A DNA stretch of 64,000 bases from Pseudomonadota bacterium (GCA_018242205.1 JAFECJ010000007.1:1-64000); one strand, 5' to 3'. Numbered from the stretch's first letter, positions 52,215 through 61,209 are shown. Numbers and translations: made by a program. Notes: generated by a model not told the origin, from the letters alone.

Positions 52215-53645
52215 ATGTCCGATTTGGCGGTGAGCGGGAGAGTGAGTGCGGCCGTTGCAACGGTGATCGACGCTTTGGGCGCGCAATGGCCCGGACGTGT
52301 GTCGCTAGCCGAAGCGGTCCGGCTGCATCACGCCAACACCATGACATGGCACCGGCCGCAGATGCCCGATGCGGTTTTCTTCGCGGAGACCACCGCGGAG
52401 GTTCAGGGGGCGGTGCGGCTTTGCGCGCAACATTGTGCACCTGTCATCGCCTTCGGCACCGGCACGTCGCTGGAAGGGCAAATCAACGCCCCATTCGGCG
52501 GTTTGTGCATCGATCTGTCGCGCATGAACGCGATTGTCGCCGTTAATGAGGAAGATTTGACCTGCACCGTCCAGGCCGGCGTTACGCGTAAACAGCTCAA
52601 CGACCATTTGCGCGACAAAGGCCTGTTTTTCCCGATCGATCCCGGTGCGGACGCAAGCCTCGGCGGCATGGCGGCGACGCGCGCCTCCGGCACCAATGCC
52701 GTACGCTACGGCACAATGCGCGAGAATGTGATTGCGCTGCAGGCGGTTATGTCGGACGGCCGCGTCATCCGCACCGCGCACCGCGCGCGAAAGTCGTCGG
52801 CGGGATACGATCTGACGCGGCTCCTGGTCGGCTCGGAAGGCACGCTGGGTATCATCACCGAGGTGACGCTTCGCCTGCACGGCATTCCGGAAACCATGGC
52901 CGCCGCCGTGTGTCCGTTCGAAACCCTCGACGGCGCCTGCAAGACGGCCATCGCCGCCATTCAGATGGGTTTGCCGATTGCGCGCATCGAGCTTCTCGAC
53001 GAGCTGCAGATCCGCGCTTGCAACACCTATTCCAAGCTGTCGCTCGCCGAAACGCCGACCTTATTCGTCGAATTTCACGGTACGTCTGCGTCGGTAGACG
53101 AGCAGGTTGCCATGTTCAAGGCGATCACCGGCGAATATGGCGGCGGCGACTTCCAGTGGTCGACGCGGCCGGAGGAGCGCAGCAAGCTCTGGCAGGCGCG
53201 GCACGATGCGGCGTTTTCGTGCCTCACGCTACGGCCCGGCGCGCAGGTCGCGCCCACCGACGTTTGCGTGCCGATCTCGCGGCTCGCCGAATGCGTCGCC
53301 GAAACCAAACAGGACCTGGCCGATAGCGGCCTGTTCGGACCCATCGTCGGCCATGTCGGCGATGGCAATTTTCACGTCGCGGTGCTGTTCGACCGCGACA
53401 ATAAGGATGACGTCGCCCGCGTCAAAGGTTTCACCGAGCGCCTGGCGCGCCGGGCGATCGCCATGGACGGCACCTGCACCGGTGAGCACGGCGTTGGACA
53501 GGGCAAGATACCTTATCTCGTCGAGGAGTTCGGCCCGGCCCTCGATTACATGCGGCTGATCAAACGCAGCATCGACCCGCACAACATCATGAATCCCGGC
53601 AAGATTTTCACACTTGATCCCGGCCCCGACGAGACGCTTCAGTAA
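52215..53645 (+). CDS. FAD-linked oxidase, D-lactate/glycolate dehydrogenase-like (GlcD type)
   Basis: 476 aa. The FAD_binding_4 domain has VIAFGTGTSLEGQINAPFGG, DLTCTVQAGVTRKQLN, FPIDPGADASLGGMAATRASGTNAVRYGTMRENV and VGSEGTLGIITEVTLRLHG. The C-terminal domain has the metal-site His in IVGHVGDGNFHVAVLF and the ending GEHGVGQGKIPYL. AGGAGAT precedes the ATG. It should oxidise a D-2-hydroxyacid to the 2-oxo acid, passing electrons to quinone or cytochrome. Confidence 0.93.
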   Translation: MSDLAVSGRVSAAVATVIDALGAQWPGRVSLAEAVRLHHANTMTWHRPQMPDAVFFAETTAEVQGAVRLCAQHCAPVIAFGTGTSLEGQINAPFGGLCIDLSRMNAIVAVNEEDLTCTVQAGVTRKQLNDHLRDKGLFFPIDPGADASLGGMAATRASGTNAVRYGTMRENVIALQAVMSDGRVIRTAHRARKSSAGYDLTRLLVGSEGTLGIITEVTLRLHGIPETMAAAVCPFETLDGACKTAIAAIQMGLPIARIELLDELQIRACNTYSKLSLAETPTLFVEFHGTSASVDEQVAMFKAITGEYGGGDFQWSTRPEERSKLWQARHDAAFSCLTLRPGAQVAPTDVCVPISRLAECVAETKQDLADSGLFGPIVGHVGDGNFHVAVLFDRDNKDDVARVKGFTERLARRAIAMDGTCTGEHGVGQGKIPYLVEEFGPALDYMRLIKRSIDPHNIMNPGKIFTLDPGPDETLQ

Positions 53646-53673
53646 GGCCGGCGGCCGGTCCGTTGGATGTGGA

Positions 53674-54465
53674 TCATCCGTGCTGCAGGAATTCCCGCAG
53701 CGTCTGCTCCGACGGCAGCGCGAAGCCGGAGTGGGCGACGCGGCTGCACGCGATGCCGCTGAGTTTTTTGACTTTCAGCGCCATCTCCGCGGCTTTGACC
53801 ACGACGGTGACGCCGTTGACGATCGGCGCGCCGTCGATATTGGCGCCGGCTTCACCGGCGAACAGCATCATTGGGATGCCGCCCGTCGGTACGATGACGT
53901 CGGCGCCTTCGTCCAGCAGTCGCCGGGCTTCGCGTTCGAAGACGGCGTACAAGGCCGCTTTCTTTTCCGGCGATTTGAACGCTTCCATGTAGTCGCTGAT
54001 ATTCGCGTTGATCGCGCGAATACCGGCCACGCGGTGTTGCAACCCGTAGCGCGTCACTTGATCGGCATGAGCGGGGATGAAAGCGGGATTGATGGCCAAC
54101 AGGCCGAGCTGCCGTCCCAGGGTGCAGCTATGCAGCAGCGTGGTTTCGCCGAGACCGAGCACGGGTATCGAAACGGCGGCGCGGGCTTCGTAAAGGCCGA
54201 CATCCTGGAAGTGATTCATGAAGAAAACATCGCAACCGGACTTTTCGGCTTCGATGGCGCCGCGGATGACCTCGCGGGAAAACCGGAATTCCGACAGCGC
54301 ATGGACGGTCGTGACCGGCGGCGTGATCGTATGAAACGTCAGCTCAAAATCCGGGTCCAGGCAGGATTGCATATGCGGCAGTAACTCGCTCAGATAATTC
54401 TGATGCGCAGTTTGGTGTGTGGCGCCTTGCGCCCAGATGCGAAATTTTTGCTTGGTCGCGCTCAT
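53674..54465 (-). CDS. Asp/Glu/hydantoin racemase-fold protein without both catalytic Cys
   Basis: 263 aa; ATG 54465 has AAGGGAA upstream. The fold is recognised from HFQDVGLYEARAAVSIPVLGLGE and LLDEGADVIVPTGGIP. In racemases and maleate isomerases two Cys act as acid and base. Here the first position is His85 (FMNHFQD instead of xxxCFxD) and the second is Gly195 (VPTGG instead of LGCxG). The protein therefore cannot work by the standard two-thiol mechanism. It converges on the FAD oxidase gene. Confidence 0.82.
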   Translation of the reverse strand: MSATKQKFRIWAQGATHQTAHQNYLSELLPHMQSCLDPDFELTFHTITPPVTTVHALSEFRFSREVIRGAIEAEKSGCDVFFMNHFQDVGLYEARAAVSIPVLGLGETTLLHSCTLGRQLGLLAINPAFIPAHADQVTRYGLQHRVAGIRAINANISDYMEAFKSPEKKAALYAVFEREARRLLDEGADVIVPTGGIPMMLFAGEAGANIDGAPIVNGVTVVVKAAEMALKVKKLSGIACSRVAHSGFALPSEQTLREFLQHG

Positions 54466-54564
54466 TGGTATTCCCTTAGGACTTCTTGTTCGCCATTCAT
54501 GTAGCCGGCCGGGCCGCCGATGCGCGCGGCCATCCATGTCTAGCGCGTCCGATGGATCGATGCC

Positions 54565-54849
54565 ATGAATGAACGGGCCGGGGTGCTATGCCTTTCGCCG
54601 ACATCTTCAGCTATCGGGGCGCGCATGGTGTTGAAGTTGCGACTGCGGCAAGTCATTGCGGCGCAGGGTCTCGTGCAGCGACCGCGGCTGCTGATGCCCG
54701 ATGAACCGCCGACGGGGCATTCGCCGATCCCGGCGGATCGCGTGTAGAGCTTACTCGGCCGTCTGGCGAGCGCGGGCGCCGCGGTACCGCTCCTCGGGCA
54801 ACCGATCGAAAAGACCCTTGCGACCGCCAGCCAGCAAAGAGACCGGTGA
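54565..54849 (+). pseudogene. Decayed LivF-type ATPase fragment
   Basis: The frame translates to a degraded ABC ATPase C-terminal half. VQRPRLLMPDEPPTGHSPI matches the Walker B region of LivF proteins (RPRLLLLDEPxxGLSPI). After an in-frame TAG at 54745-54747 it continues LLGRLASAGAAVPLLGQPIEKTLATA, matching the LivF ending (GVTILLVEQNVxxxLxxAD). Walker A and a proper signature motif are missing and a frame stop follows at 54847. This is a remnant of a lost Liv-type importer. Confidence 0.65.
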
Positions 54850-54954
54850 CGGCGCGCCGATTTCGCAGGTCGAAAAAGTTGGCGATAGCGTGAGATTGGT
54901 CCGTGTCGCTTGCTATCACCCAACACCAAACGGCGACGGCGTGAAAGGCAGACA

Positions 54955-55416
54955 ATGCGTATTGACGAGGATCGGTTGAGGCTGACGCAGTTGCTGCATG
55001 CCCTGGTGATCGACTATTGGCACGATGTCGACAGGAACTGGGGCCGTAACGCGCCCGATTACTACACCGAGGATGCCGCATTCGTCGGTTCGGCCACGAC
55101 CTACGAGGGCCGCGAAAAGATCCGCGCCTTCTACGCTTGGCGCGAGAACCGCGGCGACCGGACGGTCGTGCATTCGGTTGAGAACTTCAAGGCGTTCTTC
55201 GACGGCGCGCAAGACAAGGCGACCTGCCACTGGTTCCTGATGCTGTACGCGGCGGACGGCAAGCCGGTGCTGCCGACGCATCCGCCGATCCAGATCGCCT
55301 ACATGACCGACCACCTCATCTATACCAAGGACGGCTGGAAGGTGACCTATCGCAAGTTCGATCCGCTGTTCCAGGGCGGCACGCCGCCGACCAACCCGGT
55401 ACTCGATAACAAGTAA
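54955..55416 (+). CDS. NTF2-like/SnoaL-fold protein
   Basis: 153 aa. The NTF2-like fold is suggested by LTQLLHALVIDYWHDVDRNW, YYTEDAAFVGSATTYEGREKIRAFYAWR and HLIYTKDGWKVTYRKFDPLF. Members are hydratases, isomerases or small subunits of ring-hydroxylating dioxygenases. ATG 54955 follows AAAGGCAG. It converges with the IclR gene 9 bp away and has no oxygenase alpha-subunit next to it. Confidence 0.82.
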   Translation: MRIDEDRLRLTQLLHALVIDYWHDVDRNWGRNAPDYYTEDAAFVGSATTYEGREKIRAFYAWRENRGDRTVVHSVENFKAFFDGAQDKATCHWFLMLYAADGKPVLPTHPPIQIAYMTDHLIYTKDGWKVTYRKFDPLFQGGTPPTNPVLDNK

Positions 55417-55425
55417 CCGAAATGC

Positions 55426-56367
55426 CTAGATATTGACGTCGTATTCGCGGCGCGCGGAGGCGTCGAGATGCGGCCGGTCGCTGATGAAGGCGAGCGCGTG
55501 CTCGATGTTGAGGCGGGTCTCGATCAGCGGTTTCAGCACGCTTTTTCGGATGTCCTTCTGCGGCACCGATGAGGTGAAGAAACTCACCGACATCACCGCT
55601 GCCACCTTGTCCGTTTCCAAAAGCGGCACGGCAAAGGTCGTCATGCGCGCCGGCTCGGTGCGCGGATCGCGCATGGCATAGCCGGCGCTGCGCGCGCGCT
55701 TGAGGTGCTGACGGAAGGCGGCTTCTTCCTCAGGCCCGAACTCGTTCGGTACTTCATTGCGCAAACGCGCGATGTGGCGCTCGCGCTCTTCGTCGCCGCA
55801 GAACGCCATGTAGACGCGGCCCATCGCATTGCGGAAAAGGTCGGGGCGCTTGCCGAGTACCGTGTTGGTATGGACGACGGGGCTGATGGTGCCGGTCCAG
55901 TAGACGATCTCGATGGCGTCGCCGTCGATGACGCCGAGGCCGATCGGCCACTTGATCTGGCGCGTTAGTCCGATCGACAGAGGTCGCGCGATCTCGATGA
56001 CGCGCGAAATGCCGCCATAGCCGGCCGACAATTCGAGCACCTTCTGGGTGACCCGATAGCCGCCGCACATGTTGTCGCGGACGACATAGCCCTCGTGCAT
56101 CAGCGTCTCGAGCAACCGCACGATGGTCGGCCGCGGAATCCCGGTCGCGGCATGGATCGAGTTGACCGTGACAATGGATTTCTCGTTCGCGACCTTGAGG
56201 ACATGCAGCGCACGGCAGACGGCGTTGACCGGCGGATAGGAGCGATCGAGCGGGTTGGTGTGGCCGCGCCGGGAGTTGGTGCGGCAGTGAATGTTCGACG
56301 GCACGAGGCCCGGCAAGGCCCGGTCGACCGGCTCGCTCCGGGTGAGATCGCGAACGGCCTTATTCAC
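55426..56367 (-). CDS. IclR-family transcriptional regulator
   Basis: 313 aa with a 50-residue N-terminal extension (ends with SYPPVNAVCRALHVLK). HTH: SIHAATGIPRPTIVRLLETLMHEGYV; effector domain with VLGKRPDLFRNAMGRVYMAFCG and FAVPLLETDKVAAVMSVSFF. It is divergent from the bicupin/SDR genes across a 261-bp gap with two inverted repeats, and probably regulates them. Confidence 0.92.
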   Translation of the reverse strand: MNKAVRDLTRSEPVDRALPGLVPSNIHCRTNSRRGHTNPLDRSYPPVNAVCRALHVLKVANEKSIVTVNSIHAATGIPRPTIVRLLETLMHEGYVVRDNMCGGYRVTQKVLELSAGYGGISRVIEIARPLSIGLTRQIKWPIGLGVIDGDAIEIVYWTGTISPVVHTNTVLGKRPDLFRNAMGRVYMAFCGDEERERHIARLRNEVPNEFGPEEEAAFRQHLKRARSAGYAMRDPRTEPARMTTFAVPLLETDKVAAVMSVSFFTSSVPQKDIRKSVLKPLIETRLNIEHALAFISDRPHLDASARREYDVNI

Positions 56368-56383
56368 CTGATTGTCTCCCCCA

Positions 56384-56417
56384 TTTCACATCGGCGGCGC
56401 CGCGAAGCCCTGTGAAA
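56384..56417. promoter_or_regulatory. Inverted repeat TTTCACA-N20-TGTGAAA beside the iclR start
   Basis: Exact 7-bp arms at 56384-56390 and 56411-56417, beginning 17 bp upstream of the IclR start codon. The wide 20-bp spacer suggests two half-sites about 27 bp apart, fitting autoregulation by a tetramer or dimer pair. Confidence 0.4.
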
Positions 56418-56501
56418 CGGGCGGGTCGGGGCCGCTTTTGCCGGAAGCATACCAGTGCCGCCGGGCCACGATAAGGCCGCCGCGGGGTCCAAGCGCCGGG
56501 C

Positions 56502-56518
56502 ATTTCATTCTGCGAAAT
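56502..56518. promoter_or_regulatory. Inverted repeat ATTTC-N7-GAAAT upstream of the bicupin gene
   Basis: Exact 5-bp arms (56502-56506 and 56514-56518) lie in a short AT-rich island about 110 bp before the bicupin start. It shares the TTTC/GAAA core with the repeat nearer the iclR gene, so both may bind the same regulator. Confidence 0.35.
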
Positions 56519-56628
56519 TGGGTCGCGAAGGCCCTGCCGGGACCTGACCCGCCGCCCTAAGATCGAGTGCCGGTCGCCGTGGGTTGACCGTCTTGGGGAA
56601 GTGCAGGGCTGTTGGGAAGAACGGGACG

Positions 56629-57558
56629 ATGAGCGGTGTATCGAAGCGCCAGGCGTCCAAGTCCGTGTTCCGCGATCAGGAACCGCAGGAGATCAGTCCG
56701 GACGGTCTGGTCAGGACCTGGATCACGCGCGGCGGCAACTTCGCGGTTTGCGTCTCGGACGTCGCGCCCGGCGCGGTGCTGGCGCGCGCCGACAATCCGG
56801 AAGAATACATGGTGATCGTGCCGCCGGGCGGGGCGTCGCTCACCATCGAGGCGGGCGGCGAGACGGTCGAGGCCGAGCCTGAATCGCTGACCATCGTGCC
56901 GCCGGGCGCCAGCGAGGTGATCGCGCGCAGCGCCGGCAAGGTCGCGCGCATCTTCTCCAAGGCATCGGCCGACATCATGGCCCTCGCCATCAACAAGGGC
57001 GTCTACGCCGACGAGGCCCCGGAACTGGCGCCGCCCGATCTGTGGCCGGAGCCGGTCGGTGGTTACAAACTGCGTCACTATCCGCTGGCGCAATATCTTA
57101 ATCCCAAAGGCGACCGTATCCAGCCGCGCTGCTTCCGTTCGACCAACATGATGGTCAATCTGTTCGGCCAATTCTTCACCCGCCGGCCGACCAATTCGCT
57201 CAGCCCGCACTGGCACGACGACTTCGAACAGGGCTCGCTCTGCTTCGAGGGCACCTGGACACACCACATGCGCTACAATTGGGGCGCCGACCTGAGCACC
57301 TGGGTGCCGGACGATCACGCCGAGATGGCGACGCCGTCGGTCATCATCATTCCGGCGCTGGCCATCCATACCAGCCGTTGTATCGGCGAGGACGGACCGT
57401 CGAGCTCGCTCTACGACATCTTCTGTCCGCCGCGCATGGACTTCGCCTCGAAGAAAGGCTTCGTCATCAATGAGGATGAATATCCGCTGCCGGCGATGCA
57501 GGGCGAGCAAAAGGTCAAGACCGGCGGTACTTTGTTGAGCTGGCAGAAGCCGGGCTGA
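56629..57558 (+). CDS. Bicupin protein of unknown reaction
   Basis: 309 aa. The first cupin-like half (residues 20-120) has EYMVIVPPGGASLTIEAGGETV but no obvious His ligands. The second half (about 150-290) has SPHWHDDFEQGSLCFEG (HxH...E-type metal site) and a later His in PALAIHTSRC. The start ATG 56629 gives a normal N-terminus. It is the first gene after the divergent IclR regulator, followed by an SDR after 117 bp. Isomerase or dioxygenase activity on a sugar acid or hydroxy acid is possible; no closer assignment. Confidence 0.8.
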   Translation: MSGVSKRQASKSVFRDQEPQEISPDGLVRTWITRGGNFAVCVSDVAPGAVLARADNPEEYMVIVPPGGASLTIEAGGETVEAEPESLTIVPPGASEVIARSAGKVARIFSKASADIMALAINKGVYADEAPELAPPDLWPEPVGGYKLRHYPLAQYLNPKGDRIQPRCFRSTNMMVNLFGQFFTRRPTNSLSPHWHDDFEQGSLCFEGTWTHHMRYNWGADLSTWVPDDHAEMATPSVIIIPALAIHTSRCIGEDGPSSSLYDIFCPPRMDFASKKGFVINEDEYPLPAMQGEQKVKTGGTLLSWQKPG

Positions 57559-57675
57559 CGCCGCGCCGCCACCGACATTCGAACCATTTGACGCGGCCGA
57601 AAGCTCGAGCCTGAGCATCGACAGTGTCACGCCAACGCCATTCGCTTCATCGTCATCCGAAAGGACAGAGGTTTC

Positions 57676-58428
57676 ATGCAAGAAGTCGTGATTGTCACCG
57701 GCGCGAGCAGCGGCATCGGTGCCGCCACCGCGCGTCTTCTGGGCGCCGCCGGCGCGAGCGTCGTCGTCAACTATAACAGTTCGAAGGCCTTGGCCGACGG
57801 CGTTGTCGCCGATGTCGTCAAGCTCGGCGGCAAGGCGATCGCGGTTCGCGCCAATATGGGCGTGGAGGCCGACATCGTCCGCATGTTCGAGGAAAGCGAC
57901 AAGGCGTTCGGTCGGCTTACCGGCCTCGTCAACAACGCCGGCGTCAACGGCCCGCAGCATCGCTCGGCCGACAATTACGATTTCCAGGAAGCGATGGACA
58001 TCTTCGCGGTCAACGCAATCGGCGTGCTGATCTGCTGCCGCGAAGGCATCAAGCGCATGTCGACGAAGTTCGGCGGCAAGGGCGGCAGCATCGTCAACAT
58101 CTCGTCGATCGGGGCGCTGACCGGATCGCCGGGACGCTTTATCCATTATGCCGGCTCGAAGGCCGCGGTGGATACGATGACCAAGGGGCTCGCAGTCGAG
58201 GTGGCGCGTGACGGCGTTCGCGTCAATTCGATCCGCCCGGGGATGATCGACACGCCGATCCACGCCAAGGCCGGGCAGGCGGATCGGATCAAGGAGTTCG
58301 CGGCCAAGAACCCGCTGGGTCGGGCCGGCCTGCCGGAAGAGGTGGCGGAAGCCATCGTCTGGCTGTTGTCGGACAAGGCGTCGTTGGTCACGGGCGCGGT
58401 GCTCGACGTGATGGGCGCGCAGCGCTAG
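57676..58428 (+). CDS. Short-chain dehydrogenase/reductase
   Basis: 250 aa with all catalytic features: VTGASSGIGAATARLLGAAG, LVNNAGVNGP, Ser in NISSIGALTG and HYAGSKAAVDTMTKGLAVE. The end, VTGAVLDVMGAQR, is typical of 3-oxoacyl-reductase-like SDRs. GGACAGAGG precedes the ATG. It probably shares the IclR-controlled promoter with the bicupin gene. Confidence 0.92.
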   Translation: MQEVVIVTGASSGIGAATARLLGAAGASVVVNYNSSKALADGVVADVVKLGGKAIAVRANMGVEADIVRMFEESDKAFGRLTGLVNNAGVNGPQHRSADNYDFQEAMDIFAVNAIGVLICCREGIKRMSTKFGGKGGSIVNISSIGALTGSPGRFIHYAGSKAAVDTMTKGLAVEVARDGVRVNSIRPGMIDTPIHAKAGQADRIKEFAAKNPLGRAGLPEEVAEAIVWLLSDKASLVTGAVLDVMGAQR

Positions 58429-58448
58429 CGGCCGGACGGAGTCGGCTT

Positions 58449-58475
58449 CACACGAGCCGCATTGCGACTCGTGTG
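58449..58475. terminator. Bidirectional hairpin between convergent genes
   Basis: CACACGAG (58449-58456) and CTCGTGTG (58468-58475) are exact reverse complements with an 11-nt loop, midway between the ends of the SDR and the TctC gene. It lacks a long T-run, so termination may be partial. Confidence 0.5.
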
Positions 58476-58492
58476 CTCGCCGTCTCAAATGC

Positions 58493-59464
58493 TCACATCT
58501 TGGCGATGCCGGCGGCCTCGATCATGTCGTGCCACCGCGTCAGTTCACTGCGCACGAACGTATCGAGTTCCGGCAGCGTCATCGTGGTGGGTTCGTGGCC
58601 CAGATCCATGAGCTTCTTGCGGTTGGCGGGATCGTTGACGACTTTGGTCATCGTCGCGTTGAGGCGCTCGAGTATAGGCTTCGGCGTCTTGGCGGGCGCA
58701 AACAATATGACCGACGCGTCGGTGACCACGGGGATGCCGGATTCGGTGAGCGTCGGTATGTCGGGCGCAAGCGAAACGCGCTTGGCGGTGGTGGCGGCGA
58801 GGTAACGCAGCTGGCCGGCGGCGATATAGCCGCGAACCGCCTGGATATCCACGAACAGCATGTCGATGCGCTGCGCCAGCAAATCGCCGACGGCCTGGAC
58901 GACGCTCTTGTATGGAATCTTCAGGATCTTCACGCCGGCAGCGCGCTGGAAGACTTCCGACGTGATCTCGACGTTGCTCTGCCAATAGCCGACTGTCAGC
59001 TTGCCGGCATGTTCCTTGGCCGCCTTGACAACGTCGGCGACGGATTTGTAGCCGCTCTTGGTATTGACGACCAGCATCCACGGCGCGCGAACGATGAAGC
59101 CGACGGGCACGAAGTCCTTGAGCTGATCGTATTGCGGCGCCTTGAGGATGTTGGGATTGAGCGAGAAGGTCGAGCTCGCGGTCAGCAACAAGGTGTAGCC
59201 GTCCGGCGTCGCTTTCGCCGCGTAGCGCGAGCCGATCGTGCCGTTGGCTCCCGGGCGGTCGTCGATGACGATCGGCTGTCCGAGGTCCTTGCTGATACTT
59301 TCCTGCAGCATGCGGCCGATGACGTCGGTGCCGCCGCCGGCGCCGAACGGAACGATGAAGGTAATCGGTCTTTCGGGATAGGTCTCGCTGCGCGCCGGTG
59401 CGGCCAGCAGCGTAAGCGCGGCGATGGCCGCGACGATTGAAATGCTGTGTCGCATGAAGGGCAT
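58493..59464 (-). CDS. TctC-family tripartite tricarboxylate transporter binding protein (solitary)
   Basis: 323 aa. Sec signal SISIVAAIAALTLLAAPARS, then ERPITFIVPFGAGGGTDVIGRMLQ and DDRPGANGTIGSRYAAKATPDG, hallmarks of Bug/TctC proteins. AGGAGAGG precedes ATG 59464. As with the 27-kb copy no TctAB membrane genes are near. It lies alone between convergent SDR and divergent Fe-alcohol dehydrogenase genes. Confidence 0.92.
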   Translation of the reverse strand: MPFMRHSISIVAAIAALTLLAAPARSETYPERPITFIVPFGAGGGTDVIGRMLQESISKDLGQPIVIDDRPGANGTIGSRYAAKATPDGYTLLLTASSTFSLNPNILKAPQYDQLKDFVPVGFIVRAPWMLVVNTKSGYKSVADVVKAAKEHAGKLTVGYWQSNVEITSEVFQRAAGVKILKIPYKSVVQAVGDLLAQRIDMLFVDIQAVRGYIAAGQLRYLAATTAKRVSLAPDIPTLTESGIPVVTDASVILFAPAKTPKPILERLNATMTKVVNDPANRKKLMDLGHEPTTMTLPELDTFVRSELTRWHDMIEAAGIAKM

Positions 59465-59648
59465 TTCCTCTCCTTATCTATTTTGTCGTTGTTGCGCTCA
59501 GGAGTACCACGCGCCGGCTGCCGCTCCGTCCCCAGTATGACCGAATTTCAGGCAGTGAAATTGGCCCCGGCGCGCGGCGTTTGTCCGGCGGCGCGCGGCT
59601 AAGAAGACGGTGCGACGCCGACGCTGCCGTCGGCCGGGAGTCTTCGCC

Positions 59649-60881
59649 TTGTCACTGTTCGGAACGCTGCGCACGCCGCGCAATCTGGTCTTCGGCGCCG
59701 GCCAACGGCGAGCGCTGCCCGGCTATGCCGCCGCGCTCGGCAAGCGCGCCCTGATCGTCACCGACCAGCGGCTCGCCGCCGACGCCGAATTTCTGCGCCT
59801 GGTCGAAGCCTTGATGCCGGCGGGCGTGCAGACGCGGATTTTCGACCGCACCATCGCCGAATTGCCGATCGAATGCATCGCCAGCGCGGTCGAAGCCGGT
59901 CGCGCGATCGATGCCGATCTCGTCATCGGCATTGGCGGCGGCAGCTGTCTGGACGCCGCCAAGGTGGCGGCGGTGCTGCTGACGCATGGCGGCAAAATTT
60001 CCGACTACTACGGCGAGTTCAAGGTGCCGGGCCCGGTGCTGCCGTTGATCTCGCTGCCGACGACGTCCGGCACCGGATCGGAAGTCACGCCGGTGGCGGT
60101 CGTTACCGACCCCGATCGCGCGGTGAAGGTCGGCATCGCCTCGCCGCACATCATCAGCCACACCGCGATCTGCGATCCGGAACTGACCTATTCGTGTCCG
60201 CCGGGATTGACCGCCGTGTCCGGCGCCGATGCGCTCACGCACGCCATCGAAGCTTTCACAACGACGCGACGCGTGCCGACCGACAGCATCGTCCATGAGC
60301 ACGTATTTCTCGGGAAGAACGCACTGAGCGACAATTATGCGCTGCTCGCGATCGCTCACATCGCCGCGAGTCTCAAGCGCGCTTTCGATCATGGCGACGA
60401 TCATGAAGCGCGCGAACGGCTGATGCTGGGCGCGACGATGGCCGGGCTTGCCTTCGGCACCGCCGGCACTGCGGCGGCGCACGCCGTACAATATCCGATC
60501 GGCGCGATGACGCACACGCCGCATGGCGCCGGCGTCGCCGTGATGATGCCCTATGTCATGGAGTTCAATCGCCGCCATTGCGAACCGGAGCTCGCTCAAA
60601 TCGGCCGGACGATGGGGCTCGCCGCGGCCGGCACGGTCTCCGAACAGGCCGGCGCGGCGATCGACGCCGTCGAGACATTGTTTGCCTCGATCGGCATCCC
60701 AAAAACCATCGCGGATCTTGGCGTCGTGAGCGCGCAGCTTCCGACGGTCGCCGAACAGGCCATGGGCAGCGCCCGCCTGATCAAGAACAATCCGCGCCCG
60801 ATTGAGCTGGCCGGCATGGCGACCCTGGTTGAGGCCGCCTTCGGCGGCGATCGCGCTCTGCTGCGCGCCACGGCTGACTGA
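59649..60881 (+). CDS. Iron-containing alcohol dehydrogenase/maleylacetate reductase family
   Basis: 410 aa from TTG 59649, which has GGGAG 8 bp upstream; the GTG at 59610 would add an Arg-rich run unlike the family. The cofactor loop is VIGIGGGSCLDAAKVAAVLL, followed by ISLPTTSGTGSEVTPVAVVTD. The metal site is GADALTHAIEAFTT with the His residues of MTHTPHGAGVAVMMPYVMEFN. It reduces or oxidises small alcohols, semialdehydes or maleylacetate with NAD(P). It is divergent from the TctC gene. Confidence 0.92.
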   Translation: MSLFGTLRTPRNLVFGAGQRRALPGYAAALGKRALIVTDQRLAADAEFLRLVEALMPAGVQTRIFDRTIAELPIECIASAVEAGRAIDADLVIGIGGGSCLDAAKVAAVLLTHGGKISDYYGEFKVPGPVLPLISLPTTSGTGSEVTPVAVVTDPDRAVKVGIASPHIISHTAICDPELTYSCPPGLTAVSGADALTHAIEAFTTTRRVPTDSIVHEHVFLGKNALSDNYALLAIAHIAASLKRAFDHGDDHEARERLMLGATMAGLAFGTAGTAAAHAVQYPIGAMTHTPHGAGVAVMMPYVMEFNRRHCEPELAQIGRTMGLAAAGTVSEQAGAAIDAVETLFASIGIPKTIADLGVVSAQLPTVAEQAMGSARLIKNNPRPIELAGMATLVEAAFGGDRALLRATAD

Positions 60882-61209
60882 TAGTGGCCTGATCAAAAGC
60901 GGCAAAATAAATGGGTCGGCGTTTTTCAGTCGTTCTGATTGATGACTGTGACCGATCTAGCGCGGGATGTGCGGGCGCTGCTGCCGCCCTGCAAGGCCCT
61001 GTCTAAGTGACGGGGTCAATCGCGCCCCAGCCGACGCCGTGACTGGTGCGGCTGGAAGGCGACATCCGTTTGCGCAGGATCGCCGGTTTGCACGGACCCG
61101 AAAGGAGCGGTACTAAGCCGAAATAGGCGCACGTCGGACAGGTTTTGCGCGTCCTGACATCGTGCCCGCTTCAGGACCGGCCGCCAAAGTGCTGCAAAGA
61201 CGCTTCAGT
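60882..61209. other. Non-coding gap before the candidate cassette
   Basis: No supportable gene, tRNA or transposase fragment in 328 bp. Short open frames are broken on all strands. The base composition becomes more AT-rich towards 61.2 kb, where the repeats of the candidate cassette begin. Confidence 0.5.

Noticed and set aside
56557..58488. A 643-codon minus-strand frame across the bicupin and SDR genes
   Set aside because: The plus-strand genes have full cofactor and metal motifs; the antisense frame has none and is Arg/Asp/His-rich.
60882..61209. A tRNA or small RNA gene serving as an integration target next to the cassette
   Set aside because: No cloverleaf or T-loop sequence was found by eye; the short hairpins present are too weak to call.
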